Positions 16,858 through 26,805 of a stretch of 54,532 bases of DNA are shown piece after piece (within the stretch, counting starts at the first letter, position 1; the number at the start of each line of letters is the position of its first letter). The translations under genes were made by a program, and so were the position numbers. The notes below the pieces were generated by a model. It was given only the letters and a program-made list of their open reading frames with translations, was not told the origin of the DNA and did no database searches. Source of the stretch: an uncultured Nodularia sp. Its GTDB lineage: Bacteria > Cyanobacteriota > Cyanobacteriia > Cyanobacteriales > Nostocaceae. Where the stretch lies: positions 1 through 54,532 of the forward strand of contig CAIWDD010000072.1 of the NCBI GenBank assembly GCA_903911355.1, written 5' to 3'.

Positions 16858-17956
16858 GTGGAAAGGTAACTCTAATTCCATCTCCAAAGGTAATTTCCCC
16901 CTTTTTTTGTCTTTGATTAGCAGGTTTTTCTGCTGTGATTTTTCCTTGGGATTCAAGATTTTTCAGAGCGGCTTTGTAATTCTTCTTAATGTAGGCTTTA
17001 CCTACATGATGCTGTAGATAAATTTCTTCCATGGTGATTGTTTTTCCTGCAAATTCATCTAGCAGCATTTGTTCTAATTCATCTAGAGGATTAGGAATTT
17101 CAAACAAAGATCGTTGTATATACTTGGCTGGATTGTACTCAAAAGAAGGTACGCCTTGATTTTGGTCAGAACTTTCTTTAGCCATAATATCTTTGATAAT
17201 ATTATAGCCCTTCAAATTCTTGCTTACAAAAATTAAATGATGACTTGTACGTTGATTTTTTTCATGTTTAAAACGAAAATTTCTAACGTACTTTATGTCC
17301 ATTTCTTTTAATGATTCACAAATGTATGTGACAATAAGATTTTCTCTATCATTTGAGTTATTTTTTAATTTATTGCGTAATTCATCTGCCCGTCTTTTTT
17401 CAAATAGTGCATTTATATGTTCTTCAACTAATGGATTACCTAACCCCATGCTAATCCGATTGTAATTAAAAAAGAAAAGGCAATCACAGCCCCAGTTTTT
17501 GACGAATGAGTTGATAAGTTGTAATGATAATCCTTTATAGCCAAAAGGATCTAAAAAGAACAGTGTAGGAACATCAAATAGTTCAATAGTATTTTTTCCA
17601 ATTTCCAAATTAGTTACTATAGGTTGATATTTTAAAGTTTGGATACCAGGAATTGCATTGATAGCTGATTGCAGAGAATTAGTATACTGAGAATTAGCAT
17701 CATTAAATAATGTCTTCAGCATATTTCGCATATCTGGGTCAGCAATTGCGGTTTCTAAAACTTTGATTGGTGTTGATTTAGAACCATTTCCATATCTACC
17801 AGGGCCAGCAAAAAGGTCGATGTAGGCAATTTGAGAACCTCTTTTTTTTGCATTTGGTATCATTACTTTCGCCCAAGCCCAAAAATATTTTTCTACAATT
17901 CTGGTTTTGATTAAAGATTGCTCTGTCTGTTCATCAAAGAAGGAATCACCAGCCAT
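16847..17956 (-). CDS. tcmP: Three-Cys-motif partner protein TcmP
   Basis: The 369-residue protein matches the TcmP family, named for its co-occurrence with the three-Cys-motif proteins. It has a methyltransferase-like Rossmann motif, Y-I-D47-L-F-A-G-P-G, and a second motif FFLDPFGYKG at about 133-142 where a methyltransferase would hold its catalytic DPPF-like loop. A C-terminal segment (about 285-365) looks like a winged helix. Together with DUF5131 it may modify a nucleic acid, but no function is proven. The genes converge and overlap at 16847-16857. The coding region is strikingly AT-rich. Confidence 0.85.
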   Translation of the reverse strand: MAGDSFFDEQTEQSLIKTRIVEKYFWAWAKVMIPNAKKRGSQIAYIDLFAGPGRYGNGSKSTPIKVLETAIADPDMRNMLKTLFNDANSQYTNSLQSAINAIPGIQTLKYQPIVTNLEIGKNTIELFDVPTLFFLDPFGYKGLSLQLINSFVKNWGCDCLFFFNYNRISMGLGNPLVEEHINALFEKRRADELRNKLKNNSNDRENLIVTYICESLKEMDIKYVRNFRFKHEKNQRTSHHLIFVSKNLKGYNIIKDIMAKESSDQNQGVPSFEYNPAKYIQRSLFEIPNPLDELEQMLLDEFAGKTITMEEIYLQHHVGKAYIKKNYKAALKNLESQGKITAEKPANQRQKKGEITFGDGIRVTFPPKQ

Positions 17957-18150
17957 ACGTAATTACTCTATGTCAAACTAGTAAATAGTATAATATATAA
18001 GTTATTAATAGATGTATAAAAAATAATGCAGTTTATTATTGAGATAGTTTAAGCCGCACCATATTGTTGAGAGAACCGTACCCGGGTGAAAAACAGAAGA
18101 GATTTCGGTATCCATGCCCATCTTCTATAATTGATGGGATAACTTGCATA

Positions 18151-18156
18151 TATAAT
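18151..18156 (+). promoter_or_regulatory. -10 box TATAAT just before ileS
   Basis: A perfect TATAAT lies 16 bases before the GTG start at 18172, giving a leader of only about 10 bases. No good -35 box is at the right spacing (TTGATG at 18131 is only 14 bases away). Confidence 0.4.
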
Positions 18157-18171
18157 CATAGGCATGAGACT

Positions 18172-21045
18172 GTGACAGAACCTGGAAGCTACAAAGATAC
18201 GGTAAACTTACCCAAGACTCAATTTGAGATGCGGGCTAACGCCATGAAGCGGGAACCCGAAATTCAAAAATTCTGGGCGGAAAATCAGATTTACGATCGC
18301 CTGTCGGAGGAAAACCCCGGCGAATTATTTATACTCCATGATGGGCCTCCCTACGCCAATGGCTCATTGCATATTGGTCATGCCTTAAATAAAATTCTCA
18401 AAGATATTATTAACCGCTACCAATTACTACGAGGACGTAAGGTTAGATACATCCCTGGATGGGATTGTCACGGTCTTCCTATTGAGTTGAAAGTTCTGCA
18501 AAACATGAAGTCAGCAGAACGGCAAAATTTAACGCCTTTGACACTGCGACAAAAGGCGAAAGAGTTTGCTTTAGCTACGGTAGATGACCAACGGGAATGT
18601 TTTAAACGGTACGGTGTGTGGGGTAACTGGGAACATCCTTATCTGACTTTGAAGCCGGAATATGAGGCGGCACAAATTGGGGTGTTCGGCGATATGGTGT
18701 TAAAAGGATACATCTATCGCGGTTTAAAGCCGGTTCACTGGAGCCCTAGTTCTAAAACTGCTCTAGCTGAGGCGGAGTTGGAATACCCAGAAGGTCATGT
18801 TTCCCGCAGTATCTATGCAGCTTTCCCGGTAACAGGTCTGTCTGAGGCGGCTAAACCTGTTTTGGGTGAATTTTTACCTCATTTGTCTGTGGCTGTTTGG
18901 ACTACGACCCCTTGGACTATTCCGGGTAATTTAGCTGTGGCGGTAAATGGTGATTTGAGTTATGCTGTGGTGGAGGTTTCACCCACAGACCCACGGTCGC
19001 ACAGAGAGTTTTTGATTGTAGCGGCTGATTTGGTAGAGCGTTTGTCTGCTATTTTGGCTGTGGATTTGGACGTGAAGGCTACCTTTAAGGGGCAAGATTT
19101 AGAACATACTACTTATCGTCATCCTCTGTTTGACCGGGAAAGTCCCGTTGTCGTGGGTGGTGATTATATTACCACTGAGTCCGGTACTGGGTTAGTACAT
19201 ACTGCCCCCGGTCATGGTCAAGAAGACTACATTGTGGGTCAGCGTTACGGTTTGCCAATCCTCGCGCCAGTAGATGACAATGGCAATTTTACCCCAGAGG
19301 CGGGTGCTTTTGCTGGTTTAAATGTTTTGGGTGAGGGAAATCAGGCGGTAATTGATGCGTTGACTGCTGCTGGTTCTCTGTTGAAGGAAGAAGCTTACGC
19401 TCACAAATACCCCTATGATTGGCGGACGAAAAAGCCGACGATTTTTCGGGCGACTGAACAATGGTTCGCTTCGGTGGCTGGTTTTAGGGAGGCGGCTTTA
19501 AAGGCGATCGCTGGTGTAAAATGGATTCCAGCCCAAGGGGAAAATCGCATTACGCCCATGGTGGCGGAGCGTTCTGACTGGTGTATTTCCCGTCAACGGA
19601 CTTGGGGTGTCCCTATCCCGGTGTTCTATGATCAAGCAACGGGGGAAGCACTGCTAAATGAGGAAACTATCAAGCACGTTCAAGGTATTGTCGCTGCAAA
19701 AGGTTCCGATGCTTGGTGGGAAATGTCAGTGGAGGAGTTGTTACCGGAGTCTTACCGCCATAATGGTAAGTCTTACCGCAAGGGTACTGATACCATGGAT
19801 GTATGGTTTGATTCTGGGTCTTCTTGGGCGGCGGTGGCTAAACAACGTCCAGAGTTAAGCTATCCTGCTGATATGTATTTGGAAGGTTCTGACCAACACC
19901 GGGGTTGGTTCCAGTCAAGTTTGTTGACTAGTGTAGCTGTAAATGGTGTTGCACCTTATAAAACTGTACTGACTCATGGCTTTGTTTTAGATGAACAAGG
20001 ACGAAAAATGAGTAAGTCTGTGGGGAATGTGGTTGACCCGCAAATAGTGATCAATGGCGGTAAAGACCAGAAGAAGGAACCTGCTTATGGTGCTGATGTA
20101 CTGCGTTTGTGGGTGTCTTCGGTTGACTATTCTGCTGATGTGCGTCTGGGTGGTAATATCATTAAGCAATTGGCTGATGTGAGGAACAAAATTCGCAATA
20201 CAGCGCGGTTTTTGTTGGGTAGCTTAGATGATTTTGACCCGGAAACGGACGCAGTACCTCTGGAAGATTTACCAGAAATTGACCGCTATATGTTACACCG
20301 GATGACTGAGGTGTTTACAGAAGTTACCACAGCTTTTGAGAGTTTCCAATTCTTCCGTTTTTTCCAAACTGTCCAGAATTTCTGTGTGGTGGATTTATCC
20401 AATTTCTACTTAGATGTTGCTAAGGATAGGTTATACATTAGTGCGCCGAATTCTTTGCGCCGTCGCAGTTGTCAAACGGTGTTGCAAATTGCTTTAGAGA
20501 ACTTGGCACGGGCGATCGCTCCGGTTTTATGTCATACGGCTGAGGATATCTGGCAATTTATCCCCTACCATACACCCTATAAGTCAGTGTTTGAATCTGG
20601 CTGGGTACAGGTAGATGAAAAATGGTTAAATCCTGATTTAGCGGAATTTTGGCAAGAATTGCGCCAACTTCGCAATGATGTGAATAAGGTGTTAGAACAA
20701 GCTAGGGTAGAAAAAATGATTGGTTCCTCCCTGGAAGCAAAGGTTTTGCTTTACGTTAAGGATGATCAATTACGTTCCCTGGTGAAAAAACTGGATTCTG
20801 ACAATGGTAATGGTATTGATGAACTGCGCTATCTGTTTATCACTTCCCAAGTGGAACTATTAGAGACTCCAGAAGCATTAGCAAATTTAAAATACAAGCA
20901 ATCTGATAATTGGGAAATTGGGGTAGTGGATGCAGAGGGGAAAAAATGCGATCGCTGTTGGAATTATTCTACCCATGTAGGAGAGTCAGCAGAACACCCC
21001 CTACTGTGTGAGCGTTGTATCCCAGCTTTAGTAGGAGAGTTTTAA
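18172..21045 (+). CDS. ileS: Isoleucyl-tRNA synthetase
   Basis: Class I aminoacyl-tRNA synthetase that charges tRNA-Ile, 957 residues from this start. The HIGH-type motif (PYANGSLHIGHALNK) lies near residue 55 and KMSKS (GRKMSKSVGN) near residue 610. The editing domain lies between them and a C-terminal zinc finger (CDRCWNYSTH ... CERC) closes the protein, as in bacterial IleRS. I chose GTG 18172 because the conserved N terminus begins TEPGSYKDTVNLPKT; the frame is open back to 18064, but the extra 36 residues do not look like IleRS and would overlap the -10 box. Confidence 0.96.
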   Translation: MTEPGSYKDTVNLPKTQFEMRANAMKREPEIQKFWAENQIYDRLSEENPGELFILHDGPPYANGSLHIGHALNKILKDIINRYQLLRGRKVRYIPGWDCHGLPIELKVLQNMKSAERQNLTPLTLRQKAKEFALATVDDQRECFKRYGVWGNWEHPYLTLKPEYEAAQIGVFGDMVLKGYIYRGLKPVHWSPSSKTALAEAELEYPEGHVSRSIYAAFPVTGLSEAAKPVLGEFLPHLSVAVWTTTPWTIPGNLAVAVNGDLSYAVVEVSPTDPRSHREFLIVAADLVERLSAILAVDLDVKATFKGQDLEHTTYRHPLFDRESPVVVGGDYITTESGTGLVHTAPGHGQEDYIVGQRYGLPILAPVDDNGNFTPEAGAFAGLNVLGEGNQAVIDALTAAGSLLKEEAYAHKYPYDWRTKKPTIFRATEQWFASVAGFREAALKAIAGVKWIPAQGENRITPMVAERSDWCISRQRTWGVPIPVFYDQATGEALLNEETIKHVQGIVAAKGSDAWWEMSVEELLPESYRHNGKSYRKGTDTMDVWFDSGSSWAAVAKQRPELSYPADMYLEGSDQHRGWFQSSLLTSVAVNGVAPYKTVLTHGFVLDEQGRKMSKSVGNVVDPQIVINGGKDQKKEPAYGADVLRLWVSSVDYSADVRLGGNIIKQLADVRNKIRNTARFLLGSLDDFDPETDAVPLEDLPEIDRYMLHRMTEVFTEVTTAFESFQFFRFFQTVQNFCVVDLSNFYLDVAKDRLYISAPNSLRRRSCQTVLQIALENLARAIAPVLCHTAEDIWQFIPYHTPYKSVFESGWVQVDEKWLNPDLAEFWQELRQLRNDVNKVLEQARVEKMIGSSLEAKVLLYVKDDQLRSLVKKLDSDNGNGIDELRYLFITSQVELLETPEALANLKYKQSDNWEIGVVDAEGKKCDRCWNYSTHVGESAEHPLLCERCIPALVGEF

Positions 21046-21066
21046 TTAAATACAGAATCTCACCCT

Positions 21067-21093
21067 CCACCCTCAGAGGATGTCTGAGGGTGG
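21067..21093. terminator. Bidirectional terminator between ileS and the parA-like gene
   Basis: CCACCCTCAGA and TCTGAGGGTGG form a perfect 11-bp stem with a 5-base loop between two convergent genes. On the minus strand GGGTTTTACC precedes it, and no long T-run follows on either side. Confidence 0.65.
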
Positions 21094-21114
21094 GGTAAAA
21101 CCCATGGAATCCCG

Positions 21115-21999
21115 TTACAATTTCTGTAATAATTCCTGAGTTAATTGATTAAATGCTTTGGAACCTGATGACTGAGGCGCATTTAAAACTACAGGTTGAA
21201 AACTATCCACAGCTTTGGCGACATTCATATCAACTGGTATTTGGGCTTTACAAATTTGTTCTACACCAAAGTCTTCAACGACACGGTGCATTACTTGTCG
21301 ATAATATCTAGCGTTGAGAAGATTAGAACTAGCCATTGTAAAGACAATTCCCAGCATTTTGATATCTATTTTCGCTTCTTGTTCGTGACTGTCCTTTAAT
21401 TGACCGATGCGTCGTTCTAATAGCTGGATACCAACCACAGATAAGGGTTCGGGTTTAGCGGGGAGAATGTAAAAGTCACTCGCAGCTAAAGCACTCCGGG
21501 TTAATAAATTATAGCCCGGCGCACAATCTAAAAGGATGAAATCATACTCCTGGCGCACTGGTTTTAAAATATTATTGATCAGGACTCTTTCAAAGCGATT
21601 CCATACACTTTCAAAATCTTGTTCACCTAAAGCTGTTGCTTGTTGGTGCAGCATTTCTGACACAACAAACTCATCATATAAGTCAATATCTCCAGGTAAT
21701 AAATCTAGTCCAGGAAGATTACAAACCTGAGTTTGGACAATATCATGAATTGTCAGTTTTGCTTCTGGTTCTGGGTTGATAATTTGGTCTATTAAATACC
21801 TAAATGTTTTGCGGTGTTTACGCAGCTTGGCAAACTCTAAAGGAGACATTAGACTAAGTGTAGCACTGATTTGGCTGTCTAAATCTAAGACAAGTACCCG
21901 CTTACCGTGATTTTGCGCTAAACAGGTGGCGATGTTGACTGTAAGGGTGGTTTTACCAACGCCGCCTTTCATATTTGCAGTAGCTATAATATATCCCAT
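21115..21999 (-). CDS. ParA/Soj-type deviant Walker ATPase
   Basis: The 294-residue ATPase starts with MGYIIATANMKGGVGKTTL, a deviant Walker A (KGGVGKT), and has DLDSQISATLSL and FILLDCAPGYNLLTRSAL as Walker A' and B regions. ParA proteins form DNA- or membrane-bound ATP dimers that position DNA or large complexes. No ParB gene is adjacent. It lies 117 bp downstream of the exonuclease-FtsK fusion on the same strand and may be the last member of that cluster, or an independent gene. It is convergent with ileS. Confidence 0.85.
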   Translation of the reverse strand: MGYIIATANMKGGVGKTTLTVNIATCLAQNHGKRVLVLDLDSQISATLSLMSPLEFAKLRKHRKTFRYLIDQIINPEPEAKLTIHDIVQTQVCNLPGLDLLPGDIDLYDEFVVSEMLHQQATALGEQDFESVWNRFERVLINNILKPVRQEYDFILLDCAPGYNLLTRSALAASDFYILPAKPEPLSVVGIQLLERRIGQLKDSHEQEAKIDIKMLGIVFTMASSNLLNARYYRQVMHRVVEDFGVEQICKAQIPVDMNVAKAVDSFQPVVLNAPQSSGSKAFNQLTQELLQKL

Positions 22000-22116
22000 T
22001 GGTGAATTCCTCTGATGATGCGTTCCCGTATTTAGGTAGGGTACACTGTTACTCGATAATTAAAACTTGTATAAAGTTAATATTTTTGGCATAGTTTGGG
22101 AAACTTATTTTACAGC

Positions 22117-24660
22117 TTATAATGAGGGTATATAAATCTTTTGAGCATACAAGCTCTGTAGTCGCTGGATTTTTGCCCCTATCTGGTAAAGCAAATCACC
22201 TTTACCCAACAGGTAAGCAGCGGATGTTTCTGTACCTCCCAGGACAATTTTTGAGTCACCTTCGCTAGCAGTTCGCAGGGCGATTCTTCCCGGTAAGTTA
22301 GAACGGATAATGGGGGTAACAATACCCGCTTCTGGGCGCTGTGTGGCTATAATTAGATGTATACCTGCGGCTCTAGCCATTGCTCCCAAACGTTTTATAC
22401 TTAATTCTAATACTTTACGGACTGCTTTTTCTGCCATAAAGTCGGCATATTCATCAAAGATGCAGACAATACGGGGTAAAGGTTGGGGAGAATTTTGATT
22501 ATAGGTGATCAAATCAGGACATCTGGCGTTCTCGAATTTGTGGTAACGAGATTCCATTTCTGTAACTAATTCTTCCATGAGTTCTACAGCGCGATCGCTG
22601 TCTTTGACCACGGGTGAATATAACCATGGGATTTGCTCAAATTCAGGGAATGTGACTCTTTTGGGGTCAACTAGTGCAATTTTCAGATGTTGGGGAGAAT
22701 GATGATATAGTAGGCTCAGGAGGAGCGATCGCAAAAACTCACTTTTACCGCTCCCAGTAGTACCACCTACCAAAAAGTGACAAGTATTCGCATCGGATAA
22801 ATCAGCCTCTATCAAATCTCCATCTATACTCACCCCCATAGCGATTTTTATCGGTGCTGTGGGTGGTAAAAATTGCTGTTGAATATATGTTTCAAATCTA
22901 GCAACTTGACGCTGTGGACGTGGTAAATCAATGCTGATATAACCAGCTTGGGGAGCAATCAAAGGCGGTCGTTCTAAACCCAAGTGTACTTGTAAATCTG
23001 CCGATAATCTCATAATGGCATTGACTTTTACACCCAAATCAGGTTTAAGCTTCACCCTGATAAAAGCTGGCCCAATAGCAGACCCCTGGTACTCAACAGG
23101 TACTTTAAAAGATTGCAGAGTGTTAACTAAATCTTCCCCAATAGCATCAGCATTTACAGACTCTCCTCTATTATCTTCCCAAGTATTATCTTCAGTAACT
23201 TGATTGTCCCTGTTTTCAGGAGCTACAGTAAAAAAAGTCCCACACTTTTGCTGCTGGGGGCAAATTTCACACAAATGAACCTGAGTTGTTACAGGTGGCC
23301 CATCGGGTTGGGGTGGTTCCCAACTCAACCATTGCTGCATCTGTAATAATTTGTAGGGAATCAGTTGATGTATTGTACTTTCTAGCTGTTCCCAAGAATA
23401 TTGATATTCTTTAAACTCCGGTAAAACACAATAAACCGATGCATCCACAGCCACCTTTTTAGTTTGCCATAGCATATAACTATAAAGTGAAACCTGGGCT
23501 AATTGCGCCGATGGGTCTACAGGCTGATAGGTTTTAAATTCTACCACACACAAACGTTTTTTAGCCAAGTTAAAAACTAAGCAATCAAATTCCCCCCTCA
23601 CCCGTTGCTGTCTGCCATCAGGTAAAGTAAAGTAATGCTCAAGGCTGGATTCTCCAGATATGAAAGTCTGACTAATTAAACTTTCTGCATCGCAATAACT
23701 ACGATTACTGATTAACAACTGTGCAAAGCGTTTAATCAGTCCCTGTAAGCCTTCCCAAACTTTTAATAAAATTACTACTCTATCAGGGGAGTTTTGGATT
23801 ACTCCTTCTAAGTATGGGTAAAATATTAATTTATAAAATATTCCTTGCATTCTAGAGGCAACCTCCTCTATATTTAGCAAGTATGATTCTGGTTCAAATA
23901 AAGTCTGAAATTCAGGTTCTACTAAAGCTAGTTTGATCAACTCATCCGCTAATTTGTGAAAGTGGTTACCAATACCTTTAGGAGTGTCAGAAGGTAAAAA
24001 TATTGCTGAGTCGCCAAATTTATGATTTAAATAAAAAAGCCGCGGACATTCAAAAGCGATTCTCACCTTAGTAGGATTTAAGGAGGGGTGAGAAGGTCTT
24101 TCTTTTACCGGTTCTGAAATATTATTTTCCATATCTAATAAACTCCGATGTACAGCAGCTAAATACACTGTATCCATAGCTGCATATTGTAATTGCTTTT
24201 CGATCAGGGGACGTATTCCCCAGTCGCTTGCTCCTGATTCCGCATCTACATTGACAAAGTGACAAAGTTCTGATGCTAAGGTTTTCAGTTTTAAATTAGA
24301 AACTTGCAAACTTTCACGGGTAATTTTTCTGGCTATTTTTAGGGTACAGGTAACATTAGTTGCTAGTTCTCCCCCTAAATACCTCAGGTCAAAACTAGCA
24401 TTGTGAAAAACCTTTTCAATACTAGAATTAACCATGATTTGATTAATAAACTTTGTGGCTAAATGATCTTGATCTAATACATCCAGAATATAAGCAGATA
24501 CCCCTGTGATATCTCTAGAGTCAGCTAACACCTGAATTAGGGATAATCGGGGAGTTTGAGTGTACCAATCTGCAATTTCTGTATCTACCCATAGGACTTT
24601 TGCAGAAGCTAACTCAGATATTACATATTTAATTTTGCCTGGGTCTGTGAGGTACTGCAT
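22117..24660 (-). CDS. Triple fusion: DEDDy exonuclease, Cas4/AddB-like Fe-S nuclease and FtsK/SpoIIIE motor
   Basis: One 847-residue frame holds three DNA-active modules. Residues 1-180 are an RNase D-like DEDDy 3'-5' exonuclease with Asp26/Glu28, FHNASFD (Asp91) and Tyr159-x3-Asp163 all present. Residues 195-480 are a PD-(D/E)XK nuclease of the RecB/Cas4 kind: GEFD (Asp359), VEFK (Glu374, Lys376), a Q-x3-Y motif, and four cysteines (205, 464, 467, 473) spaced as in AddB/Cas4 4Fe-4S nucleases. Residues 510-847 are an FtsK/SpoIIIE motor with GGTTGSGKS (632-640), DPKR (665), CIFDEYADF (Walker B Asp736/Glu737) and ATQRPEAGIVTPIIRSNLPG. All active sites look intact. There is no membrane segment, unlike cell-division FtsK. 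Its ATG lies 5 bases after the stop of the upstream ATPase gene, so they are translated from one operon. A DNA-degrading translocase is inferred. Confidence 0.85.
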   Translation of the reverse strand: MQYLTDPGKIKYVISELASAKVLWVDTEIADWYTQTPRLSLIQVLADSRDITGVSAYILDVLDQDHLATKFINQIMVNSSIEKVFHNASFDLRYLGGELATNVTCTLKIARKITRESLQVSNLKLKTLASELCHFVNVDAESGASDWGIRPLIEKQLQYAAMDTVYLAAVHRSLLDMENNISEPVKERPSHPSLNPTKVRIAFECPRLFYLNHKFGDSAIFLPSDTPKGIGNHFHKLADELIKLALVEPEFQTLFEPESYLLNIEEVASRMQGIFYKLIFYPYLEGVIQNSPDRVVILLKVWEGLQGLIKRFAQLLISNRSYCDAESLISQTFISGESSLEHYFTLPDGRQQRVRGEFDCLVFNLAKKRLCVVEFKTYQPVDPSAQLAQVSLYSYMLWQTKKVAVDASVYCVLPEFKEYQYSWEQLESTIHQLIPYKLLQMQQWLSWEPPQPDGPPVTTQVHLCEICPQQQKCGTFFTVAPENRDNQVTEDNTWEDNRGESVNADAIGEDLVNTLQSFKVPVEYQGSAIGPAFIRVKLKPDLGVKVNAIMRLSADLQVHLGLERPPLIAPQAGYISIDLPRPQRQVARFETYIQQQFLPPTAPIKIAMGVSIDGDLIEADLSDANTCHFLVGGTTGSGKSEFLRSLLLSLLYHHSPQHLKIALVDPKRVTFPEFEQIPWLYSPVVKDSDRAVELMEELVTEMESRYHKFENARCPDLITYNQNSPQPLPRIVCIFDEYADFMAEKAVRKVLELSIKRLGAMARAAGIHLIIATQRPEAGIVTPIIRSNLPGRIALRTASEGDSKIVLGGTETSAAYLLGKGDLLYQIGAKIQRLQSLYAQKIYIPSL

Positions 24661-24665
24661 TAACT

Positions 24666-26759
24666 TTAATTAAGTAAACAAATCAATTGTTTTTTCACTT
24701 CATCATGGGGGTTAACAATTTTTACTTTCTTTTCCTGACATAATAAATCAATTAATAGGTGGGTTTCAGTTTCTTTGACATTGGGAAACTGACTTGCTGC
24801 TTGGGAAATTAGGATAGGGACACCCATCAAACCCTGGGTTGTGATGACATTTAATAAAAAATCTTTGATTGGCCTGAAATCTTGTTTAGCATTTCTATTA
24901 AAGTTGCTATCATCATTAGGTTGAGGTTTGGTAATAATTCCTAAATCTTGTAGTAACACACATTTCTGCAAGACTTTACACTCACGGATAAAGCTTTGTA
25001 ATGTCTGTAAATTAATGTTTTTATTTCCAATAAATAATTCTTGGCACAGTGCCGAATTAACTAAAGAATGGTAAGTAGCTAAGTAATGCACTGATTGAAT
25101 AGTCGGTTTAATGTGAATATGTTGAGTATTGTTAAAAATCTGGCTATAGGTTTGATAAGATTTGAGTGGTGGTTTTCCTACATTACTAATTCTAATTAGG
25201 ACAAGTTTTTGACATAGATTTTGCTGAACTGCTTTATGACAGGCGTTCATTACATGGAAGAAATTCGTCATGTTAGAATCTTCTGTCCATACAACACCTA
25301 TTTTTTGTCTACTACCACGATGTTGATAACTCAAGGAATAGCTCGCATATTTACCTGCAATCATTTTAGATTTTACGGACTGCAATTGTAATGCTTCTAA
25401 TGCTTCTTGCAGCATCCGCACTAACTCAGGAGATGACAATAAGGAAATTTTACTCAATTTTCCTTGATACTTTTTATATTCTTGTTGCCATAATAATTGA
25501 AATTCTGCCCGATCTTTCTCCTCCGAATCGAAACTACCAGAAAAATCATTCTTTCTGACTTTAAAACTTATGGGCTGTTCTTGTGGCTGTTGTGGTAGGT
25601 CAATTAATATAGTTTGTCCAATATTCAAAAGGGAAACTTTATATTTTTGGTACTCTGACCTTCCCAACATTAACGCATTTCTGGGATTAGTTTTACCACC
25701 GGGGAAATTTTTCTCTAATAATTGAATATTTAAGGGAAAAATAGGTGATTCCGGCTTGGGTTGGGCTTGTTGATATATTGTTTGTAACTGGTAGTACCAC
25801 AGTGCTTCAGCTTGTTTGAGGTCAATCGGTTTTAGGAATATTTCTCTATCGATTCTCGCTTGGTCAGATTGGGGAATATGATCCCGCGTTTGCTTCCAAG
25901 GATCTAACACTAAGGTAATTATTATGAGAAAATTGTAGATATTTTCATTATGGATAGTAGTGTTTACCCTAAATATGGATTGCGGATTAGACAAGAAATT
26001 GGGTATACTTTCTACCTGATCAAAACATAAAACAATCGGCTGAGTAGCGGTGGATATTTTACCAAAGTTAGCCAAAATCTGCTTGGCTGCATCTTCTGTG
26101 TCAATACATTGCTTAACTCTTAAAACCTGCATTGATTCTTCACTTAAGTCATCACCTCTCAACCACTCGCAAGCGAGGGGATAAAGTTCTGGATCGGTGA
26201 GATCATGTAGAACTCCAAAATAATGATCTGGGTTGTAAATACCAGCAGTTTGATAGTTTCTTTTAAGTTGTTTAATAAATTTTTGACGATCATTCAACAA
26301 TAATTGCCAAATACTATCATTAAATGGTTTATTTTTTAAGTTTCCTTGAGTGAAGGCTGATAAATTTTTCAGCCACAGAATTAGTTGAGATTCTTGCTGT
26401 CCATCTGGTACCTGAATTAAACTGTCAACGGTAGCTCGTAAGATATGACGCCAAATATAATTATCATCTACCCAGGGAGTTATATAAGCAAAAAAAGCCT
26501 TTGGGTTGAGTTGACGCTTGACTCTACCTAAAAGATAGCTTTTACCGGAACCAGATTCACCTATAAGTAAAATTGTCCGACTACTATTATCTTTAACTAC
26601 TAAATTCAGTAGGTTTTCAGTTTCTGTGATTACCTCTTGATGGATTGACTCAACCATAGAGTTTAACTCTTGACTTTGACCCCAAAAATTACCCGTCCTC
26701 AAATTTACCAAGTCAAAGGGGTTAACTTCGCGTTTAATAATGTCGTTGATAGATGCCAT
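24666..26759 (-). CDS. P-loop (AAA/KAP-like) ATPase of the exonuclease-FtsK cluster
   Basis: The 697-residue protein has a Walker A, GESGSGKS (67-74), a Walker B, PIVLCFDQVES (241-251), and a C-terminal half of unknown kind. The ATPase part (about 25-390) resembles ORC/KAP-type loaders that use ATP to open or load partners. Residues 425-560 contain an alpha/beta region (YSLSYQHRGSRQKIGVVWTE) that could be a nuclease- or sensor-like fold, but I see no certain active site. The last 60 residues resemble a winged helix. The stop is 5 bases before the start of the triple-nuclease motor gene, which makes a functional partnership very likely. Its own start follows the winged-helix gene by 46 bases. 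Confidence 0.75.
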   Translation of the reverse strand: MASINDIIKREVNPFDLVNLRTGNFWGQSQELNSMVESIHQEVITETENLLNLVVKDNSSRTILLIGESGSGKSYLLGRVKRQLNPKAFFAYITPWVDDNYIWRHILRATVDSLIQVPDGQQESQLILWLKNLSAFTQGNLKNKPFNDSIWQLLLNDRQKFIKQLKRNYQTAGIYNPDHYFGVLHDLTDPELYPLACEWLRGDDLSEESMQVLRVKQCIDTEDAAKQILANFGKISTATQPIVLCFDQVESIPNFLSNPQSIFRVNTTIHNENIYNFLIIITLVLDPWKQTRDHIPQSDQARIDREIFLKPIDLKQAEALWYYQLQTIYQQAQPKPESPIFPLNIQLLEKNFPGGKTNPRNALMLGRSEYQKYKVSLLNIGQTILIDLPQQPQEQPISFKVRKNDFSGSFDSEEKDRAEFQLLWQQEYKKYQGKLSKISLLSSPELVRMLQEALEALQLQSVKSKMIAGKYASYSLSYQHRGSRQKIGVVWTEDSNMTNFFHVMNACHKAVQQNLCQKLVLIRISNVGKPPLKSYQTYSQIFNNTQHIHIKPTIQSVHYLATYHSLVNSALCQELFIGNKNINLQTLQSFIRECKVLQKCVLLQDLGIITKPQPNDDSNFNRNAKQDFRPIKDFLLNVITTQGLMGVPILISQAASQFPNVKETETHLLIDLLCQEKKVKIVNPHDEVKKQLICLLN

Positions 26760-26805
26760 AATTGATTCAGGTGAGGGAGCGAACTGGATTGATAAACTAA
26801 TATAT

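Noticed and set aside
18064-18171. 36-residue N-terminal extension of IleRS
   Set aside because: The conserved IleRS N terminus begins at the GTG of 18172, and the extension would cover a perfect TATAAT box.
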